Below are positions 8,601 through 15,781 of a stretch of 64,000 bases of DNA, piece by piece. Where the stretch lies: contig NZ_JAUCEU010000007.1 in NCBI RefSeq assembly GCF_030348765.1, forward strand, positions 1,234,501 through 1,298,500, given 5' to 3'. This DNA comes from Neobacillus sp. CF12. Lineage in GTDB: Bacteria > Bacillota > Bacilli > Bacillales > Cytobacillaceae. The notes beneath the pieces are model-generated. The model was not told where the DNA came from. It ran no database searches and saw only the letters and a list, made by a program, of their open reading frames with translations. The translations under genes and the position numbers were made by a program. Position 1 is the stretch's first letter; every line of letters starts with the position of its first letter.

Positions 8601-9881
8601 TTTCCAACGGTGACCATGAAGATGAAAAACATGATTTTCATCACTATTTGCGCCAATGACTCGATATCTTACAGGGTCACCTACATAGGATTTCGTAATA
8701 GGTGTTGCCGGATCACCAAAAACCCAAGAGGAATAGAACATCGTCGCATCTTTACCATCCTCACCCATTGCATTTTTCAAGCGTTCATCCATAGGTTCGG
8801 CACGGTAGTTTACCGCATAGAGTTCTTTTTCATTTGGATCTTCTACATGCGGTTCTTCTTCATGTGGTTCCTCTTCTTCTGGTTCTTCCACTTCCGGGGT
8901 TCCAGGTGGTGGCGGCGTACCAAATTGAGCACTGATACCATCATGAAAAAACAGCGTAAACTCACGGAAATCCGGTTGATCAGGTAGATGGATATTTGCA
9001 TATAAACCGCTCGTTAACACTTTACCTGTTACAGGGTCGGTCCACGTCGCACCTTTTGGTTCAACAATTAATGCCCCAAACAGACCATCACCCATTGTCC
9101 CCCTGCCGCCGGTGGGATCTGTAAAGTATGTTAGGTCTGCTCCATTGTAAAAAAAGAATGTTCCTTCATCGCCAGCATTCCACGTATATATTATTTCTGT
9201 ATTTGGAGCAGCAGTTGAGTCAGGATTATAGCCTGCTTGGGTGCCATCTGACCCTTTGACATCATATCCGACACCTTCAATATGAATTGATGCCTTTTCA
9301 TTCAACTGATTGCTGAAGGTAACTTGGATACAATCTCCTTTATTCGCACGGAGTGCCAGCGGCTGGATTTCCTTCACTGGTTTTCCTGGATTATCAGCTA
9401 CAGCCTGTCGAATTTTATCAACATCTTCTTTTAGGGCATATATTTTTGCATTTGGGTCATGATCCCCAAATTTGTTGTAGACCATGTCTACCTGTATCGC
9501 CGTAATAGTAAAAGTACGGACTGGGGCTCCTTTAAGACATTTTTCATTTGGCATTTCTAAACTAGCCAATGAGATAGGATCGGATTTAGTCTGTGATGCC
9601 TTCGTCTGAATAATCGCTTCGTTCGATTCGGCGATTGACGGTGAGGTTTCATTCTTTGGAATATTACTCGTAGTATTTGCTATTTTTTGGTTACTAGAAA
9701 CTTTTTCCACTTCGATCTTGGGTACTGTGCCAGTTTTTCCTTTATCTAAAGCCAGCGCTAGTTTTAATTCTGATGAATGAACGATGATAACCATTGAGAG
9801 AGATACAATAGAAAATAAGATAATAAAACTGATTAATAGGAATAAAGAATTCTTTTGTTTCAACCTTTGTACCCCTTTCAT
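5628..9881 (-). CDS. Giant six-cupredoxin multicopper oxidase, MnxG-like
   Basis: Extracytoplasmic oxidase of about 1,417 residues that would couple oxidation of a metal or organic substrate to O2 reduction. A single hydrophobic segment (12-34) is a signal or anchor. Three repeats of about 400 residues follow (near 115-500, 558-910, 942-1320), each beginning PVRxxxI...VYNxxGDxD, each holding two cupredoxins, then a fibronectin III-like C-terminus (1322-1410). Only one full copper set exists: HVFHLHGH (417-424) and HCHLFPHYLEGM (471-482) in cupredoxin 2, plus HIH (641-643) and HDH (686-688) in cupredoxin 3. The other sites are degenerate. A Glu/His/Pro-rich loop occupies 322-350. The size and layout recall the Mn oxidase MnxG, but no mnxE/F is nearby. 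A TTG at 9863 with AAAGGGG eight bases upstream may be the true start. Confidence 0.9.
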   Translation of the reverse strand: MKGVQRLKQKNSLFLLISFIILFSIVSLSMVIIVHSSELKLALALDKGKTGTVPKIEVEKVSSNQKIANTTSNIPKNETSPSIAESNEAIIQTKASQTKSDPISLASLEMPNEKCLKGAPVRTFTITAIQVDMVYNKFGDHDPNAKIYALKEDVDKIRQAVADNPGKPVKEIQPLALRANKGDCIQVTFSNQLNEKASIHIEGVGYDVKGSDGTQAGYNPDSTAAPNTEIIYTWNAGDEGTFFFYNGADLTYFTDPTGGRGTMGDGLFGALIVEPKGATWTDPVTGKVLTSGLYANIHLPDQPDFREFTLFFHDGISAQFGTPPPPGTPEVEEPEEEEPHEEEPHVEDPNEKELYAVNYRAEPMDERLKNAMGEDGKDATMFYSSWVFGDPATPITKSYVGDPVRYRVIGANSDENHVFHLHGHRWKSDTKKTNTVDSDTLNIGDTQTAELAFGAGYDKDNTGAPGDYLWHCHLFPHYLEGMWGLMRVFDKAQAGLLPLPDREVPSSPTEQNPGFPNYIPGEIGKRPPKAPDPELRPATESEKAALGSLVPGAPNFDRCPKDAPVRKYDIVGIQTEIVYNSEGDRDKEGRMYVLAEDEQKVLSGELRPRPLAIRANQGDCVEVTLENHLFNAKEPNALSIHIHFVAYDPLGSDGTAVGWNYDQGTEPGGKVRYRWYADEEGSIFFHDHTSAGEKGFHGTFGTLIVEPKGSKWLDPKTGREIRSGTEAMIVHPEKEDFREQVLIYHDFARLWDKNGDLLPLETNPENFMHAHGYAAVNYSNAPFFRRNNADPAYVFSSWVHGDPQTPIIQSYPGDPIKIRLIQGAHETQHNFNVHGLNWKRESGVEDSELTSTQTIGMSEQFTMEIQPNPVGVQQRDYLWSSQPIEDLWSGLWGFVRVWGEKTPTLQKLPDRPQLKASVVPWKVSQMKKNGTKPPKARTPGNPCPPGALVRKFDITAFMKDIVYNKYGDHDPFGMMFSLTKDYLDIKNGKKPAEPLVIRANEGECIQVTLSNQLPLDPPENLDDPALLMANQVNWKNSNRVSLHPQMVQYDMQGSDGATIGYNYDQTIGPGEKITYQWFADKEYGGTILYDYGDIRSHRLHGAYGSLIIEPKGAKYRDPKTGEEISSGARADIIVPNMPDFREQVLMFSDGLYTIGKDGSIPTPGVADLDMEDRGEKGINYSSEPFKHRLAANPDKSLIFSSIIHGDPSTPVPEAYVGDPIRLRVMQTADRSRGSVFTLHSHRWRYQWTDPNSKLVSSQGSLTPGETLDIIPVQNDGLVNQVGDYVYREMKLRRYLEGGLWGMLRIHNQPKNQLLTLPDRRPEAPFSVSGVVSLNKKVINLQWKSTVNKDIVGFNLYRTTSTARGYQKVNPSLIQSLSYTVPVSPNTPKYYYTVTSVDKFGNESSYSKPILIETGLTR

Positions 9882-9884
9882 TTC

Positions 9885-10991
9885 CTAAAGTATGTCTGCT
9901 CTGACGATTGGATAAAGCGCGCAAGAAAAAATCAGCCCTAAATACAAGGTAAGAATAAAACAACCACCAAATACAGTGGCAAAAACCGGACTCATCTTTC
10001 GATAACTAATCAAAATTAATAACAAAAAGAGTAGTGCTGTTGTTATCAACAAGATTGAAAAAAACGTTGGCGCAAATTCAATTTCTATCGGCAGGGGTAG
10101 ATTTTTTGCTAAGAGCCAATCAATCCATGTAGGTACCCTAGCAGTTTGCTTGGCATTCTCCATCATTTCAAACGGTGGTGATAATGTACCCAATACCGCT
10201 GTAAAGTAGAAAACTAATAAAAGTATTACACTTTCTGCTTTTAACCATGTTCGTGGGTCGTATTGTGATGATGCAGACACCCTTTTTGATAGAATCCCAT
10301 TAATGATGGCGAACATAATGATAGGAATAATACTTATATGCTTAAACAATAACATTCTGCCATATGGTGTTGCCCAGCCATTTAAATATTCTGTAGGCTG
10401 ATCAATGGTCATCATAATGACAAATCCTGTTGCAAAAATATTAACCATGCATACAACTGCCAAAGGTGAAAACCACTGTAAGAATTCCGTCCAATGGTCT
10501 TTATCTTTGGAAAACCAGGACACAAGCAGCACAACACCTACCCAAACCATAACCATAAGGAAGTGAGTAGTTTGAGAAAATATCCCTACCACGAAGGATT
10601 GTGTTGAAACATGACTGCTATAACCAATGGCAATCATCATTAAAATAATCCAAAAAGCTTGTAAATATTTAGAGCGTTCTAAATAAATTGTCAACCATAA
10701 GAAAATGGCAAACACAGTGATAAACAGCCATCCCTGCCCAATTTGTAAACTCATTAATACAGTAGCAGCAGCTGTGGCGAACCCAACTGAATCATCAAAA
10801 AACAAAATTAACGAAAATACTGGAATAAAAGTAAAGATAATAATCCCAAGTGTACTGATAAGTAATAATCTGTTCGGAAGTTGAATACTTGGTTTCTTAG
10901 ATTCAGGAACAAATTGAAGGACAACATGACCGACTAACAGTGAAAAAATTAAATAATTAGCAAAATCTGCAATAGGCGTTAATAGGTTCAT
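9885..10991 (-). CDS. CopD-like multipass membrane protein
   Basis: About 369 residues with roughly eight to nine hydrophobic segments, resembling the CopD/PcoD copper-uptake family (the membrane part of YcnJ in B. subtilis). Histidines in or near membrane segments (VGHVVLQF, SSHVSTQ, TTHFLMVMVWVGV, LLFKHISIIP) are typical of the family; the pattern WVGVVLLVSWF after TTH matches CopD. The start at ATG 10991 is favoured because GGAGG lies eight bases upstream; the open frame reaches 11042. Its stop is only a few bases before the oxidase start, so the two are surely co-transcribed. The likely role is moving copper across the membrane for or from the oxidase. An alternative is another DUF-type membrane protein. 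Confidence 0.75.
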   Translation of the reverse strand: MNLLTPIADFANYLIFSLLVGHVVLQFVPESKKPSIQLPNRLLLISTLGIIIFTFIPVFSLILFFDDSVGFATAAATVLMSLQIGQGWLFITVFAIFLWLTIYLERSKYLQAFWIILMMIAIGYSSHVSTQSFVVGIFSQTTHFLMVMVWVGVVLLVSWFSKDKDHWTEFLQWFSPLAVVCMVNIFATGFVIMMTIDQPTEYLNGWATPYGRMLLFKHISIIPIIMFAIINGILSKRVSASSQYDPRTWLKAESVILLLVFYFTAVLGTLSPPFEMMENAKQTARVPTWIDWLLAKNLPLPIEIEFAPTFFSILLITTALLFLLLILISYRKMSPVFATVFGGCFILTLYLGLIFSCALYPIVRADIL

Positions 10992-11068
10992 CATTTCCTC
11001 CAACCATATCCCGTTGAATGAGGTAAGAAAACGTATATACACATATTGAGCAGGCTGATTTTTTTCAA
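10991..11068 (-). CDS. 25-aa leader peptide overlapping copD-like start
   Basis: A TTG at 11068 follows AAAAGGAG with six-base spacing and opens 25 codons (MKKISLLNMCIYV, then FLPHSTGYGWRK). The TGA stop overlaps the tandem ATGs of the copD-like gene in ATGATGA fashion, and the GGAGG for that gene lies inside the leader. This geometry fits translational coupling or leader-peptide attenuation. It contains one cysteine and one histidine but no codon run that would suggest a specific amino-acid sensor. Expression is not shown. Confidence 0.45.
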   Translation of the reverse strand: MKKISLLNMCIYVFLPHSTGYGWRK

Positions 11069-11327
11069 GATGAGCTCCTTTTGTTTTTTATTAATACCTA
11101 TTCAATGAAAAAAGTAATAGCACAATTGACCCGCAAAAATAGTTCTTTAGTTGCAAATCTATTACACTATATATTAATTAAAAACCTTCAAAAACCTCTA
11201 TTAATAGTTCGACAAATACTAACTAGATTCACTGTTTAGGGTGTATTTTGTATTTTCACCTGTACTTTCATGCGATTTTTCGTCAAAAAAAAGACCGCAG
11301 TAAGTCTGGGTCTTTAATACTAGTAAA
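11069..11327. other. Upstream region of the copper cluster
   Basis: AT-rich intergenic DNA that must hold the promoter of the copper cluster. I see no convincing -35/-10 pair and no CsoR- or CueR-like palindrome by eye. A weak hairpin AAGACC / GGTCTT lies at 11291-11314. Nothing else can be supported. Confidence 0.4.
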
Positions 11328-11358
11328 TAAAAAAAACCTCTTGCTGTTAAACAAGAGG
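11328..11358 (-). terminator. Intrinsic terminator after the CNNM/CorC gene
   Basis: On the minus strand CCTCTTG / CAAGAGG with an eight-base loop is followed by eight T residues, seven bases past the stop of the gene at 11365. Confidence 0.9.
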
Positions 11359-11364
11359 GTAAAT

Positions 11365-12675
11365 TTATGCTATTGATTCATGTTTCATTAATTTAACGAT
11401 TTCCAATAGTTTTATATGGTACCCATCGATTTCAAGAACTTTAAATTCATAGTCACCATACTGGACCTTATCACCTTCGACAACATCCATTTTCTCAGAC
11501 AAAATCCATCCACCTATCGTGTCCATTTCTTCTTCATGGATGTCTAATCCGAATAAATCATTCACTTCATCGATTAAAACTTTACCATCTACCACGGTTT
11601 TATGTTCACTAATTTTATTGATTTCTGGTACTTCGTCTTCGTCAAATTCATCGCGAATTTCCCCAACGATTTCTTCCAAAATATCTTCAACCGTCACTAA
11701 TCCAGCCGTACCGCCATATTCATCCATTAAGATAGCCATATGAACACGTTCTTTTTGCATTTTTACTAATAAATCATGGATAGCTATGGATTCAATAACT
11801 TGGATTACTGGACGTGTATATTCATCAATTGGAGTATCAAGGTTTTTTCCACTGATATAATCCGTCAAGACTTCCTTCATGTTCAACATACCAACGATAT
11901 TATCCTTTTCACCATCAATGACTGGATATCTTGTATAGTTTTCTACTTTGACAATTTCCAAACATTCTTCTAGTGTTTGTGATTTGTCAAACGCAACGAT
12001 TTCAGTCCGCGGGACCATAATTTCTTTTGCAATCCGATCGTCAAATTCAAAAATATTATTCACGTATTTGTATTCAGACTGATTGATTTCCCCACTCTTG
12101 TAGCTTTCAGAGATAATTAATTGAAGTTCTTCCTCTGAGTGAGCTTCCTCATGTTCTGAAGCAGGTTTTAATCCAAATACCCCAACAATTACTCGAGCAG
12201 ATCCATTTAATACTTTTATAAATGGATACATAATTTTATAGAATAGAATCATAGGTTTTGCAAAAATTAATGTGACTGCCTCTGCTTTATTAATCGCAAT
12301 GGTTTTCGGCGCAAGTTCTCCGACAACAACGTGTATAAAAGTTACCGACGCAAAAGCAATTACAAATGATAATATACTTGATGCTGATTCAGGTATGTTA
12401 AATTGAGTAAACAATGGATGAAGCATGTGTTCAACAGTCGGTTCACCTAACCAACCTAATCCTAATGCAGTAACAGTAATACCTAATTGACACGCTGATA
12501 AATATTCATCTAAATTTGAAACAATTTTCTTAGCTGCAATTGCCTTTTTATTACCTTCTGCTACAAGCTGATCAATTCGTGTACTGCGGATTTTTACAAT
12601 GGCAAATTCGAAAGACACGAAGAATGCCGTAAAAGCAATTAAAATTGCAATTACAATCAAGTTAATAATGGTCAA
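11365..12675 (-). CDS. CNNM/CorC (hemolysin C) family transporter, MpfA-like
   Basis: 436-residue membrane protein: DUF21/CNNM transmembrane domain (about 1-195, with ELAPKTIAINKAE), two CBS domains (about 205-335, LVTVEDILEEIVGEIRDE) and a C-terminal CorC/HlyC domain (about 345-425). Homologues such as B. subtilis MpfA (YhdP) export magnesium. The start is a TTG at 12675 with AAGGAG four bases upstream, and this ribosome binding site is buried in a 9-bp hairpin (12682-12706). It follows a MerR gene by 62 bp, the same adjacency as yhdP-yhdQ in B. subtilis as I recall it, which supports orthology. Substrate by family: Mg2+ or another divalent cation. Confidence 0.85.
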   Translation of the reverse strand: MTIINLIVIAILIAFTAFFVSFEFAIVKIRSTRIDQLVAEGNKKAIAAKKIVSNLDEYLSACQLGITVTALGLGWLGEPTVEHMLHPLFTQFNIPESASSILSFVIAFASVTFIHVVVGELAPKTIAINKAEAVTLIFAKPMILFYKIMYPFIKVLNGSARVIVGVFGLKPASEHEEAHSEEELQLIISESYKSGEINQSEYKYVNNIFEFDDRIAKEIMVPRTEIVAFDKSQTLEECLEIVKVENYTRYPVIDGEKDNIVGMLNMKEVLTDYISGKNLDTPIDEYTRPVIQVIESIAIHDLLVKMQKERVHMAILMDEYGGTAGLVTVEDILEEIVGEIRDEFDEDEVPEINKISEHKTVVDGKVLIDEVNDLFGLDIHEEEMDTIGGWILSEKMDVVEGDKVQYGDYEFKVLEIDGYHIKLLEIVKLMKHESIA

Positions 12676-12679
12676 TGGT

Positions 12680-12706
12680 CTCCTTACTCAAAGTGTGTGA
12701 GTAAGG
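12680..12706 (-). promoter_or_regulatory. Hairpin that masks the ribosome binding site of the transporter
   Basis: Perfect 9-bp inverted repeat CCTTACTCA - 7 nt - TGAGTAAGG immediately upstream of the TTG start. The right arm supplies AAGG of the AAGGAG Shine-Dalgarno, so in RNA the hairpin would block initiation. A second AGGAGG sits just upstream at 12713-12718. As DNA, the same dyad could instead be a protein operator. Confidence 0.55.
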
Positions 12707-12737
12707 AATACACCTCCTGGTTTTTGTAAATGTAAGT

Positions 12738-13151
12738 TTAACTTAGTAATAATAATAAAGTTTGGGCTAATGGAACACCTTGTGAAGAAAGTTTATTGAC
12801 AACCATTTCTTTTTGATTACCGTTTAGCTTTTCAAGAATGGGTTCAATGGCTTCAATTTCTTCTTTAAGATGACGCATTAAAATACCTATTTGTTCGAAA
12901 TGCTTTTCTACTTTTTGTTTGTCAACACAATTTTCAGTCTTAATTAACTCAATCGAGGATTTAATCTCCTCAAGTGGCATATTAAGATTCTTATAGTGTT
13001 CAATTAAATGCATAATTTTAATACAGTCTTCTCCATACAATCGATAATTAGAATCCGTCCGAACAGGGTTAAGCAAGCCTATTTGGGTGTAATAATCAAT
13101 TGTCCTTTTGGAGATATTCATTAACTTGGCTATTTCTCCGATACGATACAA
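12738..13151 (-). CDS. MerR family transcriptional regulator
   Basis: 137 residues: N-terminal MerR winged helix (YRIGEIAKLMNISKRTIDYYTQIGLLNP), a dimerisation coiled coil (about 75-112) and a short C-terminus ending LLLLLS. Only two cysteines are present (in EDCIKI and TENCVD) and there is no C-terminal CxxC-like metal loop, so it is not an obvious CueR-type copper sensor in spite of its yhdQ-like position next to the MpfA-like gene. The start is a TTG at 13151, which gives the normal MerR N-terminus; GGGGTGAG lies about 12 bases upstream. Its promoter at 13188-13217 has the long spacer typical of MerR-controlled promoters. Confidence 0.85.
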   Translation of the reverse strand: MYRIGEIAKLMNISKRTIDYYTQIGLLNPVRTDSNYRLYGEDCIKIMHLIEHYKNLNMPLEEIKSSIELIKTENCVDKQKVEKHFEQIGILMRHLKEEIEAIEPILEKLNGNQKEMVVNKLSSQGVPLAQTLLLLLS

Positions 13152-13187
13152 CTTCCCAACTTACTCACCCCTCCCTATTATTATCTA

Positions 13188-13217
13188 ATAATATCATAAT
13201 CAAAACTGTACAGTCAA
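13188..13217 (-). promoter_or_regulatory. merR promoter with palindromic spacer element
   Basis: On the minus strand TTGACT, an 18-bp spacer, then TATTAT. The perfect palindrome ACTGTACAGT (13205-13214) overlaps the -35 hexamer and the start of the spacer, where a MerR dimer would bind. This suggests autoregulation. Confidence 0.55.
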
Positions 13218-13232
13218 CGTAATACTTTCACT

Positions 13233-13267
13233 AAAAAAAACCGTTCCTATATAATAAGAACGGTTTT
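13233..13267 (-). terminator. Intrinsic terminator of ppaC
   Basis: Minus-strand stem AACCGTTC / GAACGGTT with an AT loop and a run of eight T residues, directly after the ppaC stop. Confidence 0.85.
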
Positions 13268-13273
13268 CCTATA

Positions 13274-14209
13274 TTAAATACCTTGATTAAAAATATCTGT
13301 TAATACTGGCACGATTTGTTTCTTACGAGATACAACACCTTTTAATACAGCAGTATTATTCTCAAGTGTAACATTATATGCCTTTTCAACAGCACTTGTT
13401 TTGCTTCCTAACGCTAAACCTACAGAGTCATTTGTTAAGATATCCGTTACCACAAATAAGAATAAATCTAAATTCTTGTCTGCAATATTTTTAGTAATAG
13501 CACCTTCTAATTCCTCTTGGCGTGCTAGAACTTCAGCCGTATCCACAGCGTTCACTTGAGCGATTTCTACCTTGCTAGAACCCATTTCAAATTCTTTTGC
13601 GTCTAAGGTGATTAATTCTCCAATCGTCTTATCGCTTAGGTCAGCTCCAGCTTTTAGCATTTCCAAGCCGTAGCTTTGTGCATCGACACCTGCAATTTCA
13701 GCTAATTCTTCTGCAGCCGCAACGTCTTCAGGTGTACAAGTTGGAGATTTAAACAGCAATGAATCAGAAATAATTGCTGATAGCATAAGACCTGCAATTT
13801 CCTTTTTAATTTCCTTGCCATTTTCTTTGTACATTTTATTTAAGATGGTAGCTGTACAGCCAACTGGCTCACAACGGTAGTACAAAGGATCACTTGTTTC
13901 GAAGTTAGCGATACGGTGGTGATCGATTACTTCTAAAACACGAACGTCTGCGATATCATTTGCACTTTGCTGGCGTTCATTGTGGTCAACTAAAATAACC
14001 GAATCTACTTCTGATGCTACATTTTCAACTAACCGAGGTACCTCTGCGTTGAACGTGTCCAAAGCATATTGAGTTTCACCATTCACACTTCCTAAACGAA
14101 CGGGTTCCACATCCATACCAAGTTGTTTTTTCAAATCTGCATACGCAATTGCAGAACAAATCGTATCTGTGTCAGGATTTTTATGACCGAAAATAAGTAC
14201 TTTTTCCAT
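13274..14209 (-). CDS. ppaC: Manganese-dependent inorganic pyrophosphatase
   Basis: Family II (DHH/DHHA2) pyrophosphatase of 311 residues that hydrolyses PPi to phosphate in the cytosol. Signature metal-binding motifs are [13 protein letters not shown] near the N-terminus, ILVDHNE, and [10 protein letters not shown]; the C-terminal DHHA2 part ends with [10 protein letters not shown]. The start at ATG 14209 follows AGGAG with eight-base spacing and gives the conserved [16 protein letters not shown]-terminus; the open frame extends to 14326 but without conserved sequence. Monocistronic, with a strong terminator. Confidence 0.95.
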   Translation of the reverse strand: MEKVLIFGHKNPDTDTICSAIAYADLKKQLGMDVEPVRLGSVNGETQYALDTFNAEVPRLVENVASEVDSVILVDHNERQQSANDIADVRVLEVIDHHRIANFETSDPLYYRCEPVGCTATILNKMYKENGKEIKKEIAGLMLSAIISDSLLFKSPTCTPEDVAAAEELAEIAGVDAQSYGLEMLKAGADLSDKTIGELITLDAKEFEMGSSKVEIAQVNAVDTAEVLARQEELEGAITKNIADKNLDLFLFVVTDILTNDSVGLALGSKTSAVEKAYNVTLENNTAVLKGVVSRKKQIVPVLTDIFNQGI

Positions 14210-14354
14210 TGATTTGACTCCTAATCGTATTAAAATATGTAGACAAACTCCATTACTGAGATTGACCCTAACGAAAATTATATATGATTCTTTAATAGGA
14301 TTCAAAAAAAAAATTTGAAAATACATATCATTATAAAATTTGTATAAGATGCAG

Positions 14355-14472
14355 ATTACTCTTGGATAAATCGATTTACTCTCGAATAAAGCGGATTTAC
14401 TCTCGCATAACTCAATTTACTCGCGGATAAACCCCATTCACTCTCGGATAAAACTGAATTACTCTCGGATAA
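14355..14472. repeat. Six tandem TTACTCTCGGATAA repeats
   Basis: Six copies of a 15-bp core (A/T)TTACTCTCGGATAA begin at 14355, 14375, 14396, 14416, 14437 and 14458, a period of 20-21 bp. Spacers of about 5-6 bp vary. Single substitutions occur in several copies. The array sits in the ppaC/adh intergenic region (14210-14553), which otherwise holds only the upstream region of ppaC and the adh terminator. Confidence 0.85.
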
Positions 14473-14502
14473 CAAAATTACCCAATCATTTGATCATTTT
14501 TC

Positions 14503-14545
14503 ATAAAAAAACCCAGCAAACAGCGCTTTCGCTGTTTGCTGGGTT
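14503..14545 (-). terminator. Strong intrinsic terminator after adh
   Basis: 14-bp perfect stem CCCAGCAAACAGCG / CGCTGTTTGCTGGG with a four-base loop, followed on the minus strand by seven T residues. It ends the catabolic region. Confidence 0.95.
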
Positions 14546-14553
14546 AATCTAAC

Positions 14554-15762
14554 CTATTTTACCCCAAGTGGAACGACTCTTTGTCCAATGGCGGCAATCA
14601 ATTCTTTTGGCATTGGGAAACTTAATGCTGCCGGATCCTTCATAACAGCAGGAACTGTCTGTGCGAGATTTTCTTCGGTAATATTGTACTGTTTGAAATC
14701 TGCAGGAAGACCGACCTTATGCTGCAATAAACGAATCTTTTCTACAACCTTTGCTAATGCCGCTTCAGCAGTATCACCTTTCACTTCGACATCCAAGGCG
14801 GCAGCAAGCTCATTCACTTTTGGCAGGTATAATGTAGGAACCATTTCCATGACAACAGGAAGGAAAACAGCATTGGCCAAGCCATGCGGGATACGAAACA
14901 ATGCACCATAGGCGTGTGCCATATTGTGAACGGGGATCGCATTTAGAGCAAAGCTAAAGGCGGTAATCCCCATTAGGCTCGCTTGTAGTAAATCCATCCT
15001 GGCAGCGATATTCGTTCCCTCTGACACTGCTACTGGAAGACTTTTTTCGATTAAACGAATCGCATGCAGAGCATAAGCATCCGTCAACGCCGTCGCTGTT
15101 GGCGAGGCAAGTGCTTCAATCGCATGTGTTAAGGCGTCAAACCCAGTAAAGGCTGTGATAAATGGCGGCAGTCCGACGGTTAAATCAGGGTCAAGAATCG
15201 CCATATCCGCACTAATGAACGGGTTAATAATATTAGTTTTCATCTGAATCTCTTCATTAAAAATAACAGCAATCGGGGAAACTTCAGACCCTGTTCCTGC
15301 TGTAGTTGGAATCGCGATATGTGGAATCGGGATAAAGTTTGCCTTTGGAAATTGTTGGTATAAAAGGCCGCCTGGAATCGCTTCCTTAATATCCGATAAT
15401 CCTTTATGAATCGCATACTTAACCCCTTTAACTGTATCTAAGACACTACCACCGCCAACTGCTAGCAAGGCATCACCGCCCACTTCTTTAACATACCGAA
15501 CAGCATCATTAATGCAGCGGCTTTCGGCATCTTGGGTAATATCAAGATATTGGCCGACCAGCTGTGGACCGCTGCCATGACCTGTTAAATTGAATATTTC
15601 AGCAACTTTTTGAACGACACCTGCTTTTTCTAATCCTCTGTCACTTAATAGAACGACTCTCTTTGCACCAAGTCCAGCAAACAAGCTGGGCACCATTGCT
15701 CGTGCATTCGAACCACTGTAAATTCCAGTGCGAAGCATAAACTGTGATAAGGAAGTTTTCAT
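14554..15762 (-). CDS. Iron-containing (group III) alcohol dehydrogenase
   Basis: 402-residue NAD(P)-dependent alcohol dehydrogenase of the Fe-ADH family, interconverting an alcohol and its aldehyde. Visible motifs: GGGSVLDTVKG (nucleotide binding), PTTAGTGSEVSP, FDALTHAIEAL and HNMAHAYGALFRIPHGLANA, the last two carrying the metal-ligand histidines. The start at ATG 15762 follows GAGGTG by nine bases and gives MKTSLSQFMLR; the open frame runs on to 15873 inside the upstream aldehyde dehydrogenase gene. The two genes are 19 bp apart, so alcohol and aldehyde oxidation are coupled in one transcript. The substrate is unknown. Confidence 0.88.
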   Translation of the reverse strand: MKTSLSQFMLRTGIYSGSNARAMVPSLFAGLGAKRVVLLSDRGLEKAGVVQKVAEIFNLTGHGSGPQLVGQYLDITQDAESRCINDAVRYVKEVGGDALLAVGGGSVLDTVKGVKYAIHKGLSDIKEAIPGGLLYQQFPKANFIPIPHIAIPTTAGTGSEVSPIAVIFNEEIQMKTNIINPFISADMAILDPDLTVGLPPFITAFTGFDALTHAIEALASPTATALTDAYALHAIRLIEKSLPVAVSEGTNIAARMDLLQASLMGITAFSFALNAIPVHNMAHAYGALFRIPHGLANAVFLPVVMEMVPTLYLPKVNELAAALDVEVKGDTAEAALAKVVEKIRLLQHKVGLPADFKQYNITEENLAQTVPAVMKDPAALSFPMPKELIAAIGQRVVPLGVK

Positions 15763-15781
15763 TATCTTCTTCACCTCTTCA

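Noticed and set aside
8541..8987. 148-codon plus-strand ORF
   Set aside because: It lies entirely antisense to the multicopper oxidase across conserved motifs, has a low-complexity, Phe/Trp/Arg-rich product, and lacks a ribosome binding site.
12738..13151. Copper sensor CueR next to the copper oxidase cluster
   Set aside because: Position resembles yhdQ (cueR) beside yhdP, but the protein lacks the paired C-terminal cysteines of CueR-type metal-binding loops, and it is separated from the oxidase cluster by a terminator and the transporter gene.
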